This document shows positions 57,492 to 64,000 of a stretch of 64,000 nucleotides of DNA, piece by piece. The position numbers and the translations under genes are program-made. Position 1 is the first letter of the stretch; each line of letters opens with the position of its first letter. The notes below the pieces were generated by a model. It saw only the letters and a program-made list of their open reading frames with translations. It searched no databases and was not told where the DNA came from. This DNA is from Phaeotremella fagi (taxonomy: Eukaryota; Basidiomycota; Tremellomycetes; Tremellales; Phaeotremellaceae), in assembly GCA_001599715.1 (NCBI GenBank), contig BCHU01000011.1:310001-374000 (forward strand), read 5' to 3'.

Positions 57492-58717
57492 CTATCCATT
57501 CTTAGCCGCTGCCAACTTCTTAGCCATAGCTTCAGCGTTCGACGTACTTTGAGCTCTGGCCGCTTCAGCAATTGCGTTCGGCGCAGCTGTCCAACCTGGA
57601 CCACTAGTAACCACAGGAATAGCAGGAGGTGGCGATTCTTTCTTTTTGGAATTCGCCTCAGTCTCCGATTCCCCCTTGCCACCTGAACCAGCTCCAAATA
57701 ACCCTTTCATCTTGGTCACCAAACCACCTTTGTCTTTCTTTTCATCGGGTTTCGAGTCTTCCTTCCCCGTTCCGTCTTTGGCCTTCTCGTCTTTTGACTG
57801 TTCTTTCTCACCGGAGCGGTCTTTACTCTGTTCCCTCTCTTTCCCCTTTTCTCTCTCTTTTTCCTTTCCCTTATCTTTCTTCTCCTTGTCCTCCTTCGTT
57901 GGAACACCCTTCAACCCCCTCAACTTCAACTCCAAATCCAACAAAGCAATCTCATCCTCCTTCTTCCCCCGACTTGATCTAGAAGCTTTAGTCTCAGCTT
58001 CAATCCTCTTTGCCAATTTATCCTCTCCCTCTTCGTCAGACTTGACTAAGATTTTGGTAACCCATTCAGGCATAGATTTGATATCTCGATCGTAACCATC
58101 ACCGATTATTTTTGATGCTACCACAAACAACAAGATACTGATTAGGAGAATGAGAAAAATCGCGATTTGGGGTTGAGGTTGAGAGTTTGAATACCATGAT
58201 TTGAAGATTTCACCTCGGAGGGCTTTAAGATGGTTCGAATTGAGTGATCGTTTGGCTAGAGATTAGTGGGTGTTCCGATTGTACACGTACTGGTTCGTCT
58301 ACCCACACCACCAGGTCTACCCAACTGTCTACGCAAATGATGATTAGGCTTATAACCACCCGGAGACTTTAATCTACGATCCGTCCTCCCAACCTTAACC
58401 TCCGTATTCGAAACCTGACCATCCCCCCAAAAAGTCAACCAGGACCAACTAACGCCTAATCCAACGTCCTCACCACCCACCCACTCTGTGACTCCATCCA
58501 ACAATCCCGGATAAACACCTAGACAAAGAACGGCAGTCGCTGCAACGGTGATGAAAGCTGTTGTTTGGAAGAGATCGTTTGTTGAGAAAGGTAAGTTCGA
58601 GGTTGAGGGTGGTCTGGCTCCTACTGAGAACAGGAATAATGGGATAGCGGGGAGGAGGAGGACAAGGATGAAGGGACTGGGGATCAGTGAGGTTTCTGTT
58701 GGTGGGCTGGCTTGCAT
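57492..58717 (-). CDS. Unknown membrane protein with charged C-terminal tail
   Basis: Two exons (58717-58291, 58255-57492) give 396 residues, using the ATG at 58717. There are three hydrophobic segments: near residues 12-32 (FILVLLLPAIPLFLF), near 47-66 (TAFITVAATAVLCLGVYPGLL) and after the intron (IAIFLILLISILLFVVAS). These are followed by a long soluble tail dominated by Lys/Glu/Asp low-complexity sequence (KEDKEKKDKGKEKEREKG) and a short Ala-rich C-terminus. This looks like an ER or organelle membrane protein with a cytosolic charged arm. I do not recognise the family. Confidence 0.6.
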
Positions 58718-58834
58718 GTTAGTGTTTAATGTCAATGGTTAGTTGATGACACGAAAAAAACTGTTTGGACTGAAAGGATCGCTATCAAAGGAAGGTTCGT
58801 AAAGATGCATAAGTCGTCTATGACCTCTAATTCG

Positions 58835-61517
58835 TTATGCATTAAATGCTTGCCACCTGAGGAAGATTAGCCAGAGTACCGAATACAAAACTCACGCCTC
58901 GTTCAACGCTCCAAAAGCTCCATTCGCCAACATCCTCTGCTCCACCGTCGTATTCGTTATGTTAAGCTAATCACATCAGTACCGGTATGAAAGGATAACT
59001 CACCTTATCAGGATGTAACCTAGCGATGACTTTCATATACTTGATCTTGACCTGTTTCTCAGTGATCAACTCGTGCATCCCAACCTTGTTCCCCTTCATG
59101 ATCTCATCCCATAAAACAGTGTCCAAACTAGCGATCAACGCTCGAAGATTCGTTTCCTTCCCACTCTTCCATGCTACAAGTTTACCATCTACAGCATCTT
59201 TGACTACTAGCTTTTGAGCGTCTTCGGCTTCGATAGCTTGATTCGCTTTTCGAAGTTCTTTCACGGCCATCGATCGATCCGTATTAGCTGGTTTGGAAGT
59301 GACTGGGATTGATTTGGGTTTGACGGGAGGCTTCGTTTCCCCACCCTCTAGCATCAGTCGAGATCTTCTTGCACCTTCAGCCGCTAGATTTTTGGTACCG
59401 CTAGCAGAAGAACCGAGTAGGATCTGATCGAAACCCATGATCTTTTCCCAATCCTCTAGAGCCAATTTCCATTTCTCACCCATTTCTCTAGCCTGAGCTC
59501 GTTTGATGGTCGCTTTCACCAAAGCATCTCCCAATTTAACTTCGGCAAGTATCTCTGCAGGGAGAGGAGCTTCTTTGTTAGGATGATAAGTTGGACCAAC
59601 AAGTTCCAACACTGCCGTTGCGTCTGACGCCGCGCCTGTGGATTCACCTAATTTCAGACGTGTCGCTGCTCGATTGTTGTAAAGGGGGATCAGGAAAATA
59701 TGGCCGGTGGGTAAAGATGTTATCGCTGCTGAATAAGCGTTTTCAGCTTCTGTAAACCGTCCGAGTTTGAAATGTTCGTTACCGAGGGATTTTTTCGAAC
59801 TCGAAGATTGCAGTTGGTTGGGTGTTGCTGAAACAAGCGACCTCGTCGGTAAAGGTGCAGATGGTGTAATTGGCTTTGATGGTCGAGTAGTCTGCGGTTT
59901 GGAAGGTACATTTCGTCTAGGGATGACATGATCGTCATCAAAGAGTAGATTCGGTTGGTCGTGTGACTTTTGGTTTCTGTTACCATTGGTTTTCTCGGGG
60001 ACATGTCTCTCCTGCTTCGAACTCGAAGCCTGTCGAACGGGAGGATCTTCGTCGTCGTCTCGGAATCCCCCACTGGGTTTATCATCATCCCACTTTTCGA
60101 CTTCACCCTCAGTCGCCCATCTCGGTCTTCCATCACTGGCCACTCCCTTGGATTTTCTCGACGCCAATTCAGAAGCCTCCAAAGCCTTTCTTTGCTCCTC
60201 CAACATCTTCTTGCCTGAATTCCATAACGACGTCGCAGTGCTGAATCCCCATTGTTTCAGTTCACCCACTTTTTCAAGAACCATTTCCTTGTGCTCTGCA
60301 TATTGATCACCCTGTGGAGTCGAGGTTCCACTATCACGAGGTTTGACCGAGTCTCTGGAAGGTCCTGCACGACGTTTCCTTCGTTTCTCTGCTGCTTCCT
60401 CTTCTTTCCGACGTCTTTCTCGTTCCACGTAATCTTCATCTTCCTCAAAGTCCCCCTCATCATCGACACGGCCTTCAGCTAACAGAATCTCCATTGCAGC
60501 TTCGACGTCTTGACCGTTGGAAGTTTTTGCAAGTGCTTGACGAGCTTGAGTGGGACTGTAGCCCATTTCCACAATCTGACCAATGATGTGGGGTGGAGGT
60601 GACGTCGAACGAGAAGGTCCAGAGGACTTGGGTTTCGACTAGAGTCAGATGAATTCAAAATCACTACCCACCTTGGAAATTACTGCTGTTTGATTCAGTT
60701 CTCCAAACAGATCATCATCGTCGTCGAAGCTGTTTGAAGATTTTTGATCACCAAAATCAAAGTTTGAAACCGGCGTTCTCATTCCGGATGTACTCTGTTT
60801 CGATGTCGATGAGCTTGCAACCTTTGATATCGACAATTGATCGAAATCAAATGGGTCTGGTGATGGTATCGAGGATACTGGAGTTGATTTCGATGATGAC
60901 GTCGACAACAAGTCTTGATCCCAAAAGGATCCCATTGAAGGTGACGGTTTTGAGGACGAAGATTTGACAGCTGTTGGAGCGAGTAGGTTGTTGGTCGAAG
61001 TGGGACGTAAGGGAGCGGTAGATGGAGGTGGTAGCCCTGATTTAGACGTTGTCGCATTTGACGAAGTCCCAAACTGTTCCCAAAACTTGCCGTCACCAGC
61101 GAATTGATCCCTCTCCCTTTTTTCCTTGTCCAACTTCTCCTGTGCGATTTTTGCTTGTCTTTCAGCTAGAGACATTGGTTTATCCCCAGTTGAGGCCGTA
61201 GGAGCGAGAGAAAGGAGATTACTGAAAGCATCAGCAGACGACCCGTTAGCGGGAGGTTTCGTGTCGTTGAACGTAGGTGTCACGCGTGGAGGGATTGTAG
61301 CTGCCAGACGAGCGTTGCCTGTGTTGTTTGAGCTGATTGGTAAAGTCACCGGTGTCGATGCACGCAATGGTGTCGTTGAGTAGTATGAAGGACCAGAATT
61401 TGATGGTTTCGCGAGAAGTTCGAAAGCGGTGTTTGGACGTGAAGATTGAATTGGAGGTGGAAGTTTTGCATTGGATGCTGGTGTGGACGACCAGTCCAAA
61501 TCTAAAAGGTCGTCCAT
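58835..61517 (-). CDS. SWA2: Auxilin-like clathrin-uncoating cofactor (SWA2)
   Basis: J-domain cochaperone that recruits Hsp70 to strip clathrin from vesicles. Four exons (61517-60672, 60638-59004, 58966-58896, 58856-58835) give 857 residues. Layout: N-terminal DLLDLDW and SFWDQDL/DPFDF-type clathrin/adaptor motifs in a disordered region (1-290), a UBA domain (IIGQIVEMGYSPTQARQAL, about 300-340), a charged region, TPR repeats (LGNEHFKLGRFTEAENAY, PLYNNRAATRLKLGE), and a C-terminal J domain with KYMKVIARLHPDK (HPDK ends at 827) and VEQRMLANGAFGALNEAWQAFNA. Domain order matches yeast Swa2. The last 22-nt exon encodes the conserved terminal helix. Confidence 0.9.
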
Positions 61518-62176
61518 CCTAGTGTATCTGTACTGTGGGGGGTGTTGGATGAATGGGATGCTGTGAAATGACTACGAGTGTATGTTGAATTGCATTGAAT
61601 GAACTGGTCGCGAAGGTAGAGTGGCTGTGAGCTGGGGCCTTTTGTGGCGCTTTTCCACGTGGCAATCCGACTTATAATTATCTGTACGAGCTGCATCAGC
61701 CAGCAGAAGACTCATCAAACCAAATCCGAAGATCGTCATGTAGAAGTGACAGCAATACTGTGATTGTTGGACAATGTGAAGGTGATCCAGACCTCGTGCA
61801 CTCTGCCGACTTTGAGCGTACTTGAACTTTTGGCCCGCAGCTTACTCTCCGCATGGCGCCTCGATCAAAGCGATGCAGGCAATAAGTTGACCTACCATCA
61901 GATAACACAGAAAAGTGGTTAGCTGTCCATCGTGTATCTCACTGGTAGGACGGTCTAATGAAACTGCAGCAAATCTGCACCGTGATTTGTCGGTCTATAT
62001 GAGTTATTGGCTAACTCGAATCACAATGAGCACTATGAACATTCCTTAGGCTCGACAGCAATCCCAAAGTCCAGCCCTTCTAGTATCTCAATGCGACTAT
62101 CCACGTGTTGTAAAAATCTTCTCATCTTTGTCTACATTCACAAAAACCATAACGTCAAAATGTGAAAGTGGCAGAA
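61518..62176. other. Intergenic; SWA2 promoter side
   Basis: A 659-base spacer with GTGGCGCTTTTCCACGTGGC near 61644 in overlapping parts, including an E-box CACGTG. Minus-strand frames here lack recognisable content. Confidence 0.4.
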
Positions 62177-62470
62177 ATGATGAGTACTTTGTTAATTAAA
62201 GTTCAGGTACAACACGTTCCCAGGCACTCCCGCAACAGCCACCAGCCGGTTCAGCCGCTTCCGGTCATTCTAGTGCCACATTCGTCATCTTTCTTCGATT
62301 TTTCTCATCAACGAGCGATGATGATTTTTCACTCAGCGATCGTTCCACGTTTGACTTCCAAAATGGCTGGACGATATCTAGATGATCAGAAGGAACATGA
62401 TTTATGGTTTTACGCATTTCTTCGATCAGGTCAGGTTCAGGTTCAAGGAACGACGGGAGTACCTCTTTGA
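62177..62470 (+). CDS. Weak 97-residue ORF, doubtful
   Basis: The frame from ATG 62177 to 62470 encodes a Pro/His/Phe-rich start and KMAGRYLDDQKEHDLWFYAF near its end. No homology recognised. A second frame over the same bases also reads openly for about 50 codons, so this may be an exon of an unresolved gene or nothing. Confidence 0.2.
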   Translation: MMSTLLIKVQVQHVPRHSRNSHQPVQPLPVILVPHSSSFFDFSHQRAMMIFHSAIVPRLTSKMAGRYLDDQKEHDLWFYAFLRSGQVQVQGTTGVPL

Positions 62471-64000
62471 TTCTTCTTTCTGGTACCTCTTACCTCATAC
62501 ATCATTTCTCAATCGTTATCAGTAATTAAGGTCGTCTGATGTGTCTGATGTAGCCAAAACGGTTTTTGGCTGGTCCGATAACTTCCATCGGCTTTTCCTA
62601 TGCGGTGAGAAGTTTGGTTGAGTAGATTTTGTCACTTTTCAATGTGGCGAGTGGCATTTCGTTGGCGGTACGAGAGGATTGAAATGGATTAGTATACTCT
62701 GTCCAGCTTCTCGTTTACAATGAAATACATTGAAGTGAGCTCCCCTGCTAAATGAGAGCTCCACTTAGAACGTGATGTAGTGTACAAACGTTCGTTCAAA
62801 ATAAAATCTGTACTTCAATCAATGTCTAAGCCGCCTCATTGAAATCATTCAACAGCCATAACATCCAGACCATCCTCTACTTGTAAGCACGAAACTAATG
62901 CATCCACTCAGACTCAGATACATTCATTACCAAAGTACTCTATCAATTCCCGCTCAAATGCCAAGTGATTCATACGAGCCAATACAACCGGAACATTATT
63001 GAGACACAACTGAATTGAATGGAGCAACCTTATTTGGCATTGAAAATTTCTCTGGGTGTAGAGGTATTGATTTGGTGAGACAGTTGGAAGTTTATCATGT
63101 GCGGGAGCTGCAGTGACTAGTCTCGGATTATCGACCAGATGACACCTTCCGGTGCACAGGTGTTCTGTCTCGGAGGTCACGAGGAAGGATAGTATCGTCC
63201 CAAGCGACAAACTACACTCTTCACCGATGACCTTTCTAGGCTCTCCGTCGACCCGCAACGAGACTGATGAACACAATGGACTCAATTAGCGTTAAGCTTG
63301 ATATTGCATTGAATAGGACCTGAAGATCAGTTAAGAAACATAATGAAGAAAATGAAGACATTGTCTCTGGTTAAACTCCTTGAGCCGAGCTATATTTCCA
63401 TCCGCAAAGACAATACCTTCCGAGTTGGGATTCCAGCGATGTGAGAAAGACGCCAGTAGTGGTCAGACAATAGCACACTATAGCACACTATTGTTAGAAC
63501 AATGCTAGATATTGTCGTCATGATAAGGATTGTCTCGTCGATTTTTCGCTGCCAACAACGAAGCTCTATTGTTCTTTTCCGATTCGAGTATGGTCCCCCA
63601 CTATAACATTATCATTCACGTAACAATTGATATTGTGTGCGTTGTTTATTTGATTGTGGCTGTTCGAACAATGAATATTCTACTAAAGTTGAAGTGAGAG
63701 ACAAACGCCGTCGATCTTATCGTTCCCGCTTCAAAAGCAATTAGTAGCTGAAGCTTAAAATGACAGAGGCTTACGACGAATTCAGTCAGCTATTACTCAC
63801 TGTTCACAACGTTGAAGGAAAATTTTAAACATGATACATTCTGAATCAGGTCAGTTGGTTAACCCTTAAAAAACCATGTTCATAAAGAAACTCTAACCTT
63901 GTTGTTTATACGTTTTAAATTTTTCATCTGACTGAATTCCCGCCTTGTCATTTAAGAGAATTAAATTTAAACATGACTTCAACCGGTCTGGCAGTAAAAT
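62471..64000. other. Gene-poor right end of window
   Basis: 1.5 kb without a supported gene. A 123-codon minus frame (62914-63285) has no ATG at its head. From 63400 to 63680 the words ACAAT/ATTGT recur about ten times, around a tandem 10-mer with inverted flanks. This could be the promoter of a gene beyond the window or a decayed mobile element. Confidence 0.4.
63467..63494. repeat. Tandem TAGCACACTA x2 inside an ACAATAG/CTATTGT inverted repeat
   Basis: TAGCACACTA at 63471-63480 is repeated exactly at 63481-63490. Inverted heptamers ACAATAG (63467-63473) and CTATTGT (63488-63494) close the unit, giving a short potential hairpin or paired factor site. Confidence 0.6.

Noticed and set aside
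57646..58095. 149-codon plus-strand frame rich in Ser/Phe/Pro
   Set aside because: It is the antisense of the Lys/Glu-rich tail of the 57492-58717 gene.
62914..63285. 123-codon minus-strand frame at the right end
   Set aside because: No ATG at its head and no recognisable domain; a remnant is possible but unsupported.
1..64000. tRNA, rRNA, CRISPR or intact transposon
   Set aside because: I looked for tRNA A/B boxes, repeat-spacer arrays and transposase or reverse-transcriptase motifs, and found none I could support.

Overview
This window is nuclear DNA from an intron-rich basidiomycete yeast. It is most likely a tremellomycete of the Cryptococcus/Kwoniella group. Most genes are cut by many short introns (about 33-70 bases, GT..AG), carry very small exons (6-25 nt), and sit a few hundred bases apart on either strand. 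The content fits: a CPL1-type secreted cysteine-rich protein, AKR1, RMT2, SSN8, APC11, IMP dehydrogenase, a STIMATE-family protein and an Rds1-like ferritin-fold secreted protein. Exon models were built by hand from splice signals and reading phase. For nearly all multi-exon models the exon lengths sum to a multiple of three; RCF2 is the exception by one base, probably from my counting.

Layout. 0-10 kb: the 3' end of a lysine-rich gene, RCF2 (respiratory supercomplex factor), an unknown gene, a STIMATE-like calcium-entry regulator, a kelch-repeat protein, and an RMP1/NEPRO-like RNase MRP candidate. 10.3-15.7 kb: six short, intronless, same-strand genes that share a faint common plan (acidic start, a W-containing segment, a hydrophobic strand after a Gly-Lys, a charged helical middle, and a C-terminal hydrophobic-TD element). 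They are separated by spacers rich in TAC palindromes. I read them as a fast-diverging, lineage-specific paralogue array, with two probable outliers at 48.6-50.5 kb. 16-29 kb: a large Ser/Thr kinase, two small two-exon genes with matching architecture, a very large RING-H2 E3 ligase and the CPL1-like secreted protein. 29.8-36.2 kb: a tail-anchored aldo/keto reductase, a single-gene fusion of a PIN-like (auxin efflux carrier family) transporter with a mitochondrial-carrier (SLC25) domain, and IMP dehydrogenase. 36.3-44.7 kb: cyclin C (SSN8) diverging from APC11, the palmitoyltransferase AKR1, an unknown nuclear-looking gene and the arginine methyltransferase RMT2. 45.7-57.4 kb: an MFS monocarboxylate-type transporter, the two outlier small genes, prolyl aminopeptidase, the Rds1-like protein, a Zn2Cys6 regulator and a short unknown gene. 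57.5-61.5 kb: an unknown membrane protein and the auxilin SWA2. The last 2.5 kb is gene-poor, with a short inverted/direct repeat and a cluster of ACAAT/ATTGT words.

Most genes are ordinary housekeeping functions and do not form one pathway. The features most worth a second look are the paralogue array with its spacer motifs and the PIN-SLC25 fusion. No tRNA, rRNA, CRISPR array or intact transposable element was recognised.
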